The translations under genes were made by a program, and so were the position numbers. Shown here piece after piece: positions 1 through 12,099 of a DNA stretch of 40,806 nt. Source of the stretch: Acanthaster planci (lineage: Eukaryota; Echinodermata; Asteroidea; Valvatida; Acanthasteridae); NCBI RefSeq assembly GCF_001949145.1, contig NW_019091483.1, positions 1 through 40,806 of the forward strand, written 5' to 3'. Numbering within the stretch: the stretch's first letter is position 1; each line of letters opens with the position of its first letter. The notes beneath the pieces were generated by a model. That model saw only the letters and a program-made list of their open reading frames with translations. It did not search any database and was not told where the DNA came from.

Positions 1-863
1 TCAAATGGATATCCGTGCGTCCAACCGTCCTTTTGATAGTAATTGAAGTTTAATATTGGATGGACGACTTGTCATAAAATGGGGATTTGATTGGGTAACA
101 TTAAGTGTTGGCAGTCTACAGAAATTGATAGCAAGAGTTGTCCTGTGCCTAGCTGTTGTTCTAATTTAGGCCTATACAAAAGACGAGCAGGATTGCTGGC
201 TGAGTGCACCTAGTATGCACGTTTTACTTAGCATCATCATTCATGACGACACTGAGCTCCATGGCACTGAAAAACTGAACTCCATGGCAACGTGGGCTGA
301 TTATAGTAATGACTTAGCTGGTGGATGACTCGTTGCCCAGAAATGCCGGTTTTTCAGTTGAATTTGTTCTAGATTTCAGTCTGTTATTTTTCTTTAACAA
401 AACGAGAAAGGATATTGCTTTATCGCAGACGACAATTTTTTTTTCAATGAATCTGAAAGAAATTGTGTGCCAGCCAGCAGTGCTAAAAATATGTCGAGGA
501 AAATCTCCTTTGAGTGTATAAATTAATGTCATGCATGTACATGCAGGCCTATGTGTAATAACTGGTCTTGATTTTGGACACTCCGGCCTTGGCCTCAAAT
601 GGCAGTGACTCGCTTTTTGCCTTGGAGACCAGGAATACGGCCTAGCCTTAGACTAGAAGGTCGTGGACTTGACTGCAACACTGCCGTTTGCTGCTGTTGA
701 ATGCTCCCTCCCCCCGGAAAGTGTCATGCCGATTTCTAGCGACACTCCTGGTTGCTATGTATGTACTAGTGTGCTCGAACTACACATCTTCTGTACTTGA
801 AACAATACTGACAGACCACAACACTGAACTGAGATATAAAGGACCATTTACGGTTAACATTAC
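1..863. other. Intergenic/intronic DNA with a short repeat shared with 4.0-4.2 kb
   Basis: No gene is supported here. The stretch around 385-540 resembles 4045-4200: both carry the string GTGTGCCAGCCAGCAGTGCT followed by AAAAATATGT and a similar sequence. It is therefore a diverged partial copy of a local repeat or segmental duplication. A plus-strand open frame at 688-966 starts with a hydrophobic stretch but overlaps the minus-strand EGF-like remnant and has no recognisable domain. Confidence 0.5.
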
Positions 864-985
864 CTGTAATTTCACAGTTGGTGCCAGTGAACTCCCCTGG
901 ACAGCTACAAAAATATCCCAAACCAGAGAAGATGTTCCAAACCATAGGACTAAATATGTTATTTGAAAGCAAATCATTACATGTC
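864..985 (-). pseudogene. Decayed EGF-like exon (3' half of domain)
   Basis: The minus-strand reading contains GYFCSCPGEFTGTNCEI, the typical C-terminal half of an EGF module (C-x-C, then aromatic/Gly, then a final Cys), followed by a good splice donor (ACAG|GTAATG, exon end at 864). The donor is in phase 1, the usual phase of EGF exons and the same phase as the HYR and Thr/Pro exons elsewhere on this strand. The upstream half lacks the first cysteines expected of a full EGF domain, and no clean phase-1 acceptor is visible, so the module is probably truncated or mutated. It may be a remnant exon of the same extracellular gene family. Start is approximate. Confidence 0.45.
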
Positions 986-2734
986 AATACCTGAACGCTT
1001 AACGATAGTTCTCCTTTCCCACGATCGTGAAGGTCTGTAGGGGAAACTTATGTGGCACAGGGAAATGTTTCGGGTCATTGAATACGTTATATTGGGACCT
1101 TGGCACCCACTGAGAATAAAACCTTACTTTGAAGCTAAACTCTGTAAAGCTCTAAATGTACCAAGCCTGTGAATAGGTTTTGGAACGGTCTGACCCCTGG
1201 ATATACGTTTCTGACGTAAGTCTGCAAATGTGTACATAATCAAAAATGATGTCAGCTATTTATGCAGCGACTCATTTCGGAAAACATCAACAAAGAAGTT
1301 ATGGCTCATGAAATGTGTACAATATACCACTAAAGTTCATCCTGAATAATTTTCCGAAAGTATCTGTCAATTATTACTGCCACTTAAAGGTCCTGAACAA
1401 AATAATCTGAATAAATAACTTGAAAAATAATCTGAACAGTAAAATCGAGACAGTGAAAATAGATCAAAAAATGAAAACCTGGTTCGTGAAGTTACATGAT
1501 TAAAGCGTTGAACACTGTCTCAAATGATTATTCCTAAGTCAACTAAGTTATGTCTTAACCGTTAACCTAAAAGGGCCTTAAAGTAAACAAGACAAAAATC
1601 GGCTCTTAAGTTGATTTTTTTTGGCACAATGATGAATTGCGCGAATTTTCCGCTTGATAATATTTGTAGTCAATTAATCAGTTATTTAATTTTAGAATAA
1701 ACAGGACATATTTTCCCTGGCCGTTTATGGCCGATTGTAAAAATGCATCAACAAACATATGTCGATGAATATTTTTCTTGTTTGGTACTTTTCATAATTT
1801 ACTGTAAAAGGTAAACGCGAATTTCTGCACTCTATTAATTTTTATCGAAAGCAAATTTATATCCGCTGAAAGAGTGTCTATTAAGCTACAAATGATCAAA
1901 AGGTTTCTATATGAAGATATAATTTTGTTTTTGAAAGCAGGGTTTTTGTTGATTTTTTCACTATGATAAGTCTACCTTTCATCAAAAAAAGCTAAGGTAC
2001 GCACAATAGAATATATGGTAAAATTATTAAAAATCAAAATAATTTTAGGTGAACGTTATCTCATTAGACACTGGTGAACTGATTAAAAGCATAATACAAG
2101 GGGACAATTTTGAAATGTCTGGGTCTTAAATCACTGTGCCTTCATGAGGATGCCATTTGATTTAAACAGATCAACACAATCTGTCCCTTGGCTTACATGC
2201 ATCATGCTGAACTAAGTAGAGAGAAGTATGTCCGTGGGTAAATCGTGTAAGATATCTATTTTAACAAGATATGTTGGCCCAAACGAAAACCAGTATTGAG
2301 ACAAGGCCAGAACGTCTGAAACAGTGTGCTGTGTTCGTTGTCACGAAACTTCTTGAGCGGGGTGGGTGCAGCTGGATCAAGTGGCTGGTATGGAATGGGG
2401 AAGCTTAGACGCTGAGATCACGTGCAAATTATGATGGAGGATGCTGGTTGTTGATTGGCGAGTGTCAGTAACTTGCAAGTGGCCAAAGATAAACATCAGA
2501 CGTGTCTTTCGCTCCAGTGTGCAAAAGACATTTACTGATTTCCTGGGGGACTGAAGCATTTCGGAAATCGAACTATTTCCTTTTGGGATGGGGATTCTTC
2601 CACGGCCGAAAAAAAAAGAACAGCCATCCATAGAGATAATTCAAATTGGGCCCCCAAGTCCTGGATACGCCACTGACCAGCATACCAGTACGATCATTTT
2701 CTGCACGGAATGTTTTCTGTATATTAGGCCCCTT
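986..2734. other. No gene seen
   Basis: AT-rich non-coding DNA of about 1.7 kb with no open frame carrying a recognisable domain and no clear repeat. It is consistent with an intron or intergenic sequence. Confidence 0.5.
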
Positions 2735-3190
2735 CCGAATAATAACAATAATAATCATTATCATTATTTAAAGCAAGATTTATATAGCACCATTTCACCT
2801 AGATCATGGTGCTGCGCAACACATGATAATGAAACTATACTGGAAAAATATGTTTTTTAAGTGTTTCCTGCATGATTAATATAATCCTTTGATTTCATGC
2901 TTGATGGTATTGTGTTCCAAAGCTTTGTACCAGCAATTATGAAGGCTTTATCCGTGGAGGTGTTTCTAGATCTTGGTACTGAGAGGAGCTTGTCTTTACA
3001 ATTGGATCGAAGACCAGGTCGAGATTCGCTGAGGTTGTAAAGGTATTGAGGAGCTGTGCAATGAAGACATTTGAGGACAAAAAGAGCCATCTTGAATAAG
3101 ATTCTATTCCGGAAAGGAAGCCAAGGAAGTTCAGTAAGTAATGAATAAAGTGATGTACGCCAGTTTGAACTGGTAACCCTGAAACAGTCT
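2735..3190 (-). mobile_element. 3' end of a non-LTR retrotransposon (CR1/L2-like LINE)
   Basis: The minus strand encodes the C-terminal tail of a LINE ORF2. Recognisable blocks are LPWLPFRNRILFKMALFVLKC, then a segment with TAPQYLYNL, then LLSVPRSRN and KLWNTIPSSMK. These match the conserved post-RT tail of CR1/L2-type elements (W-L-P-x-R-x-R-I-x-F-K and L-W-N-x-L-P). Downstream on the same strand, GCACCATGATC...GGTGCTATATAAATC leads into a run of ATT/AAT trinucleotides at about 2735-2765, which fits the short 3' UTR and microsatellite tail typical of such LINEs. RT and endonuclease are absent, so this is a 5'-truncated dead copy. The open part runs about 2857-3190. Confidence 0.8.
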
Positions 3191-3244
3191 AACGTGATCA
3201 GACCACTTCTCCCATGAAGTCGGACGGACAAACAAACAACCAAA

Positions 3245-4259
3245 ACAGGCTAAATTTAACTTCAAAGAAAGAAAACGGAAAGAAAAAAGTTTAATTGAGA
3301 ATGATAAGTGAACATATTGAAATTATATACAATATGTACAAAGAACTAATTGAAATGAAGGAATGGTGAAACTTCCAACTTAAAATCCACTTGAACTTAA
3401 TTAAATCAAACTCGAGAAAACGATCCAAACTCGGAACAATCTAAAATGAATGTGAGTTTAATCCAACAAATTTTAGTTTCAGCAGCAGTTTCAGGGAACT
3501 TATCTCACTGTATGGCTTTGCAAAACTCAAATACCCAAGCTTAAAATGAACTCAAATTAATCAAACAATTGAATTAATAATGGCAGCCTCAAAACAAAAT
3601 AGCAAACTGAATTTAACTAATGACAAGTTTGCAAATAAAGCATCATTTTTGGAAGATCTGCGACTTTTTAATTCTTATTAAAAATATTGATACACGATTT
3701 TAAGAGATCACAAGACTAGTCTTGTTGACAACAGTGCAGCTCTTTGTGAACTTTCCGAGTTGATTTTTTGATGGTATTTATGGCCTGCTTTTAAGTCTTC
3801 CCTTCTTGCATCTGTGTGTTTTTATATTTCAAAGATTCCATAAATCATCTTGTGGAAATAGAATAGATGTTACTTTTGTTCTCCTCTTGTGGTAGTGGGG
3901 GGGACTCATCCTTTTACTTCTCTGATTTAAAAAACGGGCTTTGCAACATTTGCCAAAAAGGAACCAATTATGTCTTTTCGAGCTTGTTTACCGGGTCGTT
4001 CATTGTTATGCTGAAAAAAAACTAATTAATGGAATATGGCAATTGGTTATTTTTCTTAGACAAATCGAGAAGGAATAATGCCTTGACATGGACAGCACGA
4101 ATTTATTTAATCAAGGTGAACGTTGTGTGCCAGCCAGCAGTGCTAAAAATATGTGAAAGAAATAACACTCTCGATTGTGCAGATTAATGCGATACATGCA
4201 TGCTATAAATACCCTTTAACCCAATTAGTCCTCTCCACTAACATTAGGCAATTTTGCAA
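3245..4259. other. Non-coding DNA, AT-rich
   Basis: No coding domain seen. The end of the stretch (about 4045-4200) is similar to 385-540, sharing the GTGTGCCAGCCAGCAGTGCT string. Confidence 0.45.
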
Positions 4260-5990
4260 ATGCTTGAAATTGTGGACGCATGCAATCTACGAAACAACCC
4301 TCACTGCTCAAGAGCGTGTTCATGAGACTTTTCTGTCTGTTGTCTGTCCTTGGCCAACACAGCACAATGCTTCAATAATGTCACATTTTGCAGCCTTTCG
4401 CCATGCCATCTTTTGCAACTGCCTTAGTCTTTAAAACGGAAGGCATGGCAATTTCTCCCGTAAGAGCCTTTTTTTTATCCTCTGATGAGGGTATTTTCAA
4501 AGAGCCACAAGAAACGTTTCAGGCTAAATGTTATCAACTCAATAGTGTTTGAACTGATTGTCGGACCAAACCAAAGAAAATTATAAATACATTATTGGGA
4601 ACGAAGAAGACACAACATGCAATATGCCTCTGTTAATTGGTTTGGGTGTAATCCTTGCTCAGGAAAAAAAGAGGGTCTGTAAGAAAAAGTATCTCCTATG
4701 AAAAAAACGCCTTTGCCAGACTTCTTAACTCGATAAAGCTGCACCTTTCCAATATTTTTAGCCAATTTTACGAAGAAAGAAATGGGTCCGCTATTGCCTC
4801 GTTTGCAGGGTGTGCTCCTGACACTTAGCCAAGTGCCAACTGACACTTGGGAATAAAACGGTTACATTAACATGCATTCAAACTCATCTTCGATTTGGTT
4901 TTCGGACACTGCAACCTCGAGTATTTATATTATATTATTATATTTTTTTAAAAATATAATATCTTAACACTAACTGTTCCTCCAAGATTAAGTGCGTGAT
5001 CAACTGGAATACTGCTCTTCCAAAACCAAGGAATATAGGGTTTATATATCATTTCAAGCTACACCATAGAAAACCCAATTATTTTCAGCAGCGTGGAAAG
5101 TTGTTGAGGGTATCCCTGGAACAAGGTATATTTGATAGCATTCTTGGTAAGTATTGACGAATTCCCGTTTAAATCAAACAAGTTGCAACATATACCTCGG
5201 CGTTTGAGTTCAAATGTTAACAGAGCGACGCCCACAGATTTGGAATTGAGTAAACAAAAGTATTCAAACTTCCCCTTGAGCGCTTTCAGAGAAGACAATA
5301 GCTCTACCATACAAAGAAGTGGTTTGAGACCAGCGGAACTCATTCAAACATGAAATAACTCACCGCATGCAGTTCAGAGTATTGATTTTTTTACAAACTC
5401 AAAAAATCCAACAGCGAAAGTCTCATATTACCAACACCCCAAAAGGTTTTCTTACGTTTGCGTGACAAATTTTGACTTGACTAAGGTATAAAATACCAGA
5501 TTTAAAGTTTTCAAAACATTGATGTAAGTACACTGGGGATGAAGGTGTCAGATAGTTTTGACGTGTTTTCTCTGGATTTTTTGTTCTTTTGATCCGACGC
5601 GTCTACAAAATTAATGACGAGAACTCAACCGTGACTACGCGGGATTTTCCGTCAATGTGGACATGTCACTTGGATACACACAAAACAGCAAAAAACACCA
5701 CACAAATTCTGTACACCATTCAAATTTTGGTCTGATTTTTTTCCAATTTTGAAGAGATAGGAAAAAAGCTTCAAATATTGCAACATCTAGAGTTTGGGAG
5801 GTAGATTGCCCACCCAGAGGCCGGTATAAATGACTTTATCTTCCAAAAATCAACACAAGATAAATTGCAATTTCTCTCCACAACCAATTGGGCTGATTTC
5901 GAAAACACGTGAGATCAAATTTTGTGTTTATGTTGGGTTGATGACTTATAGGGGAGAAAGGCACAACAGGTATGCATGAAAATGCATGAA
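4260..5990. repeat. Segmental duplication, copy A (first block)
   Basis: This block is similar over most of its length to 16075-18080 in the same orientation. Anchors read directly: GTGGACGCATGC (4272 and 16088), GATGAGGGTATTTTCA followed by a shared tail ending in AATAGTGTTTGAACT, AATTGGTTTGGGT (4635 and 17071), ACCTCGGC-TTTGAGTTCAA, CCCACAGATTT (about 5230 and 17606), and ACACAAATTCTGTACACC (5700s and 18017). The offset moves from about 11.8 kb to 12.4 kb and back to 12.3 kb, showing an extra insertion of about 0.6 kb in copy B (about 16370-17020). The open frames inside are not conserved between copies, so this is non-coding duplicated DNA. Confidence 0.75.
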
Positions 5991-7245
5991 AACTGGAAAA
6001 CGCACAATATTATACATTAATCTCTACGGAGCATAAATCTAAAATCTTACTCTTAGCTCTCTTAGTCAAAATATTTGTGAGATTTGTTCCGAAACGTTGA
6101 AGGTGCAGAGTGGAGCGTAACTTGCGTGGCATACATGTGAGAGTGCCGGCACTCGTGTTCAAGTGTAGTGGCAACAAACCTATTCATCTGCCACGGAGAA
6201 TAACGCAGCCAGTACAGGGTGTCCCAGAAAAAAAAGGGAAAAAAACTGGTTCATCCAAAGTGCTACAACTGAGTTTGGATGCCCCATTTTCAAGACAATG
6301 GTGTTCAGTCATGCATGAAAGGAGGGATACCATCAAGGTATCATTAGAAAGAATACTGCTTCTACTTTTCGGAGATCCTTATACGTTGTAATTATATCTC
6401 ATGGTTTGGGCACATCAACCCCTTTCCTCAGGGCTTGTTTTTATCTGGAAAACCCTGTATAGGAGTACCCATGCATGTATACCTGAATCTTGGGCTGAAT
6501 CGCGGGCTACCTTGTATGAGTGTACATGTGAAACTTTTAGAAAAGACAGCAACCCATGTGTGTGCTTGTTGCTGAGTCGGCAATTTACAATGTGTCGGAA
6601 AAAAGATAAACAATCTGCTTCTTCTCGCTAAAGTGAGTGGGTTCAACTCCTGTGAGAGTGACTATAATTTACTCGTTGATGAATGAGGACGACGGCACAG
6701 AACCTGTCAGTTTTGCGGGGCTGCTGTGGCAGAAAACAAAACTGGCGGTGGTCCAGCAGCACAGCACCGTACACCGGCAGCTGCAACACAACTCAGTCGG
6801 CCAGACTTAGGCGTCGGTTTGCTAAATTCGAAGTGCTCTTGCGGACACTGGATATTTGTCGAATAAGTCCTCCAAAAATCCTTGGCATAGGCCTATTACC
6901 TTTCTGCGACTAACGGGAAGGTTTACAATCTACCCCTAATGTGTTGTGCGGGAACTATCGATTCTACGCATTATTGCACGGAAACCTCGAGACCAAGCCG
7001 TAAAGTGTACGAGACTCCTGTCTGAACTGTACAAGACCGGGGTAGGTTTTATTTTATGACAAAACACAATAAATTATGCACTTAAACTTGATGTACATGT
7101 ACAGAACAATCAACGTAGTGGACAAGAACCGTGCAAGCACATTACATTTTGAGCATGCCTCAACTACTACGAAAGTTGCATGTGAAGATGCACCGTGTTT
7201 ACAGCCGCATCTCTCCATGATGTTTGGGGTCAACAAATTAAAACC
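5991..7245. other. Sequence unique to duplication copy A
   Basis: Between two duplicated anchors (ending about 5990 and resuming at about 7246) copy A holds about 1.3 kb that copy B lacks. It contains several short open frames without recognisable domains and no visible element ends. It is either an insertion in A or a deletion in B. Confidence 0.4.
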
Positions 7246-7330
7246 TAACTGTTCTAACGTGTTTTCATCATATTGTTTCGTTTATGTTGTCCTCCTTTTC
7301 TGAGTACAACGAAACGATCGTCTGTTTAGT
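7246..7330. repeat. Segmental duplication, copy A (second block)
   Basis: The string TCATATTGTTTCGTTTATGT and its surroundings (7267 onward) recur at 18111 with the same following sequence pattern (GAGT-CAAC-AAAC-ATGGTCTGTTT). This continues the copy A/copy B duplication at an offset of about 10.84 kb. Confidence 0.65.
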
Positions 7331-8080
7331 TGTCTTTCTCCTTGTGCATGTGAATATAGAAAAACACGTTTCTTTCGCGGATTCCATAGCTCGTTTGCAC
7401 CACCCATCCAATTAAAAGGCGTCTTACGCAATTTTGGAGCTAATTTGGGCAGATCTGGGAAATTGTACGATTTAGATTAGAATTGCATTGATCTTCCAAA
7501 ATGTTTATTTTTATCGGGTGATCACTGGACTAATAGGCTTCGAAATGGTTCATCGTTATGTGCCTCGCAACTATTAATTCAGGCCAATGACACATAATAT
7601 CACTCAATTGTCACTGTCATTCATTACCGACCCTCTCAACGTTTGGAAAATTCTGCGTCAAATGCAAATTTTATTCACTTTCATTATTTTCAATCTCAAA
7701 ATGACTTTACAATCTTTTCTCAAAAAATTAAATCACAAGTATACTTTTTTATCTCACTGGTGATAAAAGCACTTGGCTATTCTATTTTTGATTATACCTG
7801 AGCCACACTAAATGTCCTCCTTCTTAAAATGTGAGACCCCTTCTTAAGATGTGAGGTACAACAATAGTATTTTGAACAAGACTTTAAATATTGCCCCTTG
7901 TCGGGGACAATAAGAACACGGATGGAAATCAACTATATATGTCAGTTTAATAAGTGTTATTTATTGGATTTTTATTATATTTCTTGTAATATTTCTTTTC
8001 CACTTTTTATATCTATATTTTCTTTTCTCTATTTTCTGGAATAAAGGTTGACTCAGAAAGTGAAAAAGTGTTTGTTTTTT
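7331..8080. other. No gene seen (probable intron)
   Basis: AT-rich non-coding DNA immediately 3', on the minus strand, of the Thr/Pro exon at 8129-8266. No domain, repeat or RNA gene is recognised. Confidence 0.4.
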
Positions 8081-8128
8081 GACTTTTCATTTTAATGACA
8101 TATGGAAAAGCGTCAATTAATCACTCAC

Positions 8129-8266
8129 CGGGGGTGGTAGTCGAGTCTTTGGTGGTCAGGTCCAAAGTGCTTGTGGGCTCTGGAGTTGTAGTCGAGTCCA
8201 TGGTGGTGGTGGGTGCCAGAGTGGTTTGTTCCAGTGTGGTAGTTGGTTCTGGAGTGCTGGTTGACT
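8129..8266 (-). CDS. Thr/Pro-rich mucin-like exon (46 codons, phase 1-1)
   Basis: An internal exon on the minus strand, bounded by a canonical acceptor (TATTTTTCAG|AGTCAACC, exon start 8266) and donor (CCCCCG|GTGAGT, exon end 8129). It is 138 bp, phase 1 at both ends. It encodes degenerate 6-9 residue units rich in Thr and Pro, for example TPEPTTTLEQTT, APTTTMDSTTTPEPTSTLD and TTKDSTTTP. Such stretches are normally O-glycosylated stalks or linkers in secreted or surface proteins. The exon and about 50 bp (3') to 130 bp (5') of flanking intron are duplicated at 21780-22064, where the exon is about twice as long. No frame damage is seen here. The parent gene is probably the same minus-strand HYR gene family, or a duplicated paralogue. 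The function of the whole protein is not known from this exon. Confidence 0.7.
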
Positions 8267-8400
8267 CTGAAAAATATAAATTAGGGGATGAACTTTCCAT
8301 ATTGTGGTTTTGGCTGTGGCACTGAACTTTAACTATCTCTGCCAAATCTTGTAAAGCAATAATGCACAGTGTTAATTCAGTCAATTAGGACATGTAACAA

Positions 8401-10479
8401 GATTTTAAAACGATACATTATCCTCTAAGAGGCTACGAAACTGTAACTTATGTATCTGAACTTCTTTGACAGGTGATACAGTAAACTGCATGCCAATGAG
8501 AACAAACCTTTTTTTCAAATTTTCAAAATTGAAACGAAACGCTAATCGTGGATCCAAAACGATTTCTGAACTTAATAAAAAACCAAGCGAGCTTGCACTG
8601 ACATGAAAATACAATCTTGACTCCCAATAATAATCAATTTTTGCCCCTTCAACCAGACAAGGGCCGTCCATGAAGTACGAGCGCACTTTTCAGACCCCCT
8701 CCCCTGTATGCATGGCGTACACAGTGGCCCCAACCCCCTTCCCCTGTACGTATATCTGGAAGATGCTGCCGATCTTTGTGTCATTAGTAATGTTGAGGTT
8801 GGCGCAGGAAGATAAATGGTGGGTCAGTGGACGGTGGAGAATATTGTGTTTGAATTTCGACGCACAAAAGCTGATTCTGGTAGTTATTTTATGAGGCATA
8901 CAAGGCCAGTGCAAGGCCGGATAAATTAGCGGCGTCTCCAGTGCACTCCGGTACATTAACTGATCGCATCAGTCACAATTAAAGTGTAGATGCAATGGAT
9001 TTCTCCTAGACACCATGTTTCTTCAACTTTGCATTTTTCTTCAGTGTATGAAATCTCTGTAACTTCCCTATTTGGTTAAATGCATTTAAAAGTGTATGTT
9101 TTTAAACAGTTAAAATTATACATGCTTTCTCGGACAGCTGAGGGCGGTGTTGCTGTGATGTAGGGAAGACATGGTTAGTGCATAAGTAATAACCCTGAAC
9201 TGTTGCTTGTGTAGTGATGTAAGGGCAGGGCATAGTACTTGTATGGTTATTTATAAATGAGGTTGTAGTGCTGTTTCCAGTGGGCCAACATCACCTCAAC
9301 CGTTTAATATGGGATGCCGTCAGCCTGAGTTGATTCAAAGTATAATTCAAAGTCTAAATCCTGACGCGTACTACACCTTTTCTAACATTTTTGAAAGACA
9401 AGAAATAGAATGCGCCGCAGTGTCTCCCTTTCACCCAAACACATTTTGCTTATTTAATGGCTTTTAAACAGATTTGTTATAAAACTGCTTCAACATCAGT
9501 CACTTTGCAGAAATAAGTTAGTTTGAACATCTAAAAATCTTGACAGCAATGTACGCAACTTACACCGAAGTCTTAAGTGAAACGAGGCCTGTCAGTCGCA
9601 AAGGACACATTTTCTTCAAACATTAATTGGACAAGAAAAAGAAATTCTGAAAATCCAGTTTTAAGCAAATGCATCAGCGCTGTTTTGGGCTTTATAGGAT
9701 CCACTGAAGGTGTACCTGTGCTTAGGTAAGTTCTCCAGAGTTCTTAAAGGCGTGAAAATCATTAATGTCATCAACTCCGTTTCAAAACCAGGGCCCAAGT
9801 TCACAGCGCTGCTAAGCACACGATTTTTCGCAAACAGACGGTCTGTTTATTTCATGAAGACTGTAAACAATACGCACGGAAAAGGGCACGCTTACCTTGC
9901 AGGAATAGTTGGCTAAACGCAGTGACAAAACAGGGGAAGTCTCTATGGACAGGCAACTGTAAGTACAACCAGGCCATACACCGCCAGGAAATTGTTGTTG
10001 AGGTTAGCAACACTAATTATCACTTTTCTGGTGACTGTTCAGCGGCTGCGTGAAATTGGTCCAGGTTGGAGTGGTGATACATATATATAACGCCGTATAA
10101 TTCAAACCTTTTACCAACGCAACACATTTGAAGTGGTGAATAACCATTTTCCTGAAAACAATTATAATGCTGCATTATTGATACTTGATTTTGAGAAACA
10201 GCATGAAAGTGTAAGGTGTCTTTTCATTTACATGCTTTAAAAATACCATTATTTCCTTGTCAAACCAAATATCAGAACCTTGCAAGTCTTGAAACTGCAT
10301 TGAAAACATATTTGAATCAATTAACCATGATGTTATCTGATGTGTACTGTTCTAAGTGGGGGTTACAGAAACAATGATTTAACCTGTTTTTTGCCACTTT
10401 CATCCTAATACCCTAGTCCTTTCAAGGGCAAGAGCTGCCGCTGTAATAGCGCTGCAACCCGCACGAGCTTATTGTTAGG
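8401..10479. other. No gene seen
   Basis: About 2 kb of intronic or intergenic DNA. Short open frames on both strands have no recognised domain. Copy A of the Thr/Pro exon duplication ends near 8400. Confidence 0.45.
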
Positions 10480-10546
10480 GATGGGTTGCATAGTCTAAGG
10501 CGTTGGCATAGCTGGCCATAAGCCAGGTTCACTAATTTGAATCAAG
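10480..10546 (+). pseudogene. tRNA-Leu-like remnant or SINE head
   Basis: GTCTAAGGCGTTGGCAT followed by CATAAGCCAGGTTC resembles the D-arm/anticodon region of a tRNA-Leu (the usual form is GGTCTAAGGCGCTGG). The B box is broken (GGTTCACTAATTTGAATC contains an insertion). A-rich sequence follows. It cannot fold as a working tRNA; it is either a dead tRNA or a tRNA-derived SINE fragment. Confidence 0.3.
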
Positions 10547-11207
10547 ATTTGGAGAACAAATAAAATAGAACTGAAAATCAAATTAACTCGAGCCAGTGTG
10601 TGGCGTCGGGCCTTTTCCGTTTAATTAACTATACCCGTGTACCCGAACTGATTAATCCCTTGTAAATGTATTTTTTAGTGAACGATAAGAAAATATATCA
10701 CCGGGGGCATCGATCGAAAATTATCTAAAACACAAAATGCGCAAAAACAATCAGTCCGTTAAACACATGCACGAAAGGAAAATGAGAGGACAGTGGAAAT
10801 GCGGCAGAGGAAGACTCACCCGTGAGCTGCAAAATCGACGTTGGAGTTATTACAAGGAGGAACAAAAGTGTGCTGAAGTGCGCCTCAAACCCCCGTCGGT
10901 GACCCATTTTGCTCGCCTTGGTCCAACGGCGATCGCCTTCGCCCGAAATTCGTAAAAAAATCCCTTGTTAAAATCGCACCAAGGTGAGCATTTTAGACTA
11001 CTTTGAGATGACGCTGAAAAACGGTCTGGCGAACTTACCGCGGCGCCCGGAGTTTTGTTCTGTACCCACTTCGGGATTCTTTGATTGACAGGAATGCAAT
11101 ATTCATGCGCAAAACACGTGATGTCGAATCCTGTGTTGTATTCAGTTTCCCCGTATACAGAATATAACCATCTCATGTAACATCAGCTTAAGCCGCAAAA
11201 TTAAATG
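10547..11207. other. No gene seen
   Basis: Non-coding DNA up to the assembly gap, somewhat GC-richer than its surroundings around 10,780-11,060. Overlapping open frames on both strands carry no recognised domain. One could be an exon, but nothing supports that. Confidence 0.4.
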
Positions 11208-11677
11208 NNNNNNNNNNNNNNNNNNNNNNNNNNNNNNNNNNNNNNNNNNNNNNNNNNNNNNNNNNNNNNNNNNNNNNNNNNNNNNNNNNNNNNNNNNNNN
11301 NNNNNNNNNNNNNNNNNNNNNNNNNNNNNNNNNNNNNNNNNNNNNNNNNNNNNNNNNNNNNNNNNNNNNNNNNNNNNNNNNNNNNNNNNNNNNNNNNNNN
11401 NNNNNNNNNNNNNNNNNNNNNNNNNNNNNNNNNNNNNNNNNNNNNNNNNNNNNNNNNNNNNNNNNNNNNNNNNNNNNNNNNNNNNNNNNNNNNNNNNNNN
11501 NNNNNNNNNNNNNNNNNNNNNNNNNNNNNNNNNNNNNNNNNNNNNNNNNNNNNNNNNNNNNNNNNNNNNNNNNNNNNNNNNNNNNNNNNNNNNNNNNNNN
11601 NNNNNNNNNNNNNNNNNNNNNNNNNNNNNNNNNNNNNNNNNNNNNNNNNNNNNNNNNNNNNNNNNNNNNNNNNNNNN
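11208..11677. other. Assembly gap (470 N)
   Basis: A run of N. Open frames spanning it are artefacts of the unknown bases. Confidence 0.99.
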
Positions 11678-11891
11678 CCCTCTTCATTCTGTATTGTCCC
11701 TGTTAACTTCGATCATACAAAAAGAACATTCCCCAAATGCCTTGAAGCTAAGTACCCTGACTAAGCATCAGCCGAACCTTGCAATGCTCCATAGCAAGCC
11801 CACAGGCACAAACCCTGATGTGCACATCATTGTGAACTTTTCTTGATGAATTTTCTGGTTATCTGAAATCTCTTATAAAATGCTTTTTTTA

Positions 11892-11919
11892 AATTTTATT
11901 TATTTATTTATTTATTTCG
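11892..11919. repeat. (ATTT)n microsatellite
   Basis: About seven tandem copies of a TTTA/ATTT tetramer, close to the 3' side of the minus-strand LINE fragment at 12100-12729. It could be the LINE's tail but is separated from its coding part by about 180 bp. Confidence 0.7.
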
Positions 11920-12099
11920 GTTTGATAGATCTCCAATACAGATATTTGAAAATTTGTAGTGATTAGACTACAAATTAGATATTAAAATATTAAAAAGATA
12001 TATAGATTGGGACTAAACAAGCTTAAAGAATTAATGATGTGAACAATTTGTGGAATAGATGATCAATGACAAAAGGGGCCAAAAGCCCACTAGTATTTC

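Noticed and set aside
688-966. Plus-strand open frame with a hydrophobic signal-like start
   Set aside because: It overlaps the minus-strand EGF-like remnant, has no domain, and no splice or promoter support. The hydrophobic start is likely chance.
4592-4846. Minus-strand open frame possibly conserved with 16947-17279
   Set aside because: The DNA is duplicated but the two frames are not preserved as protein (different frame structure and many indels).
11142-11846. Long open frames across 11208-11677 on both strands
   Set aside because: They consist almost entirely of N and are artefacts of the gap.
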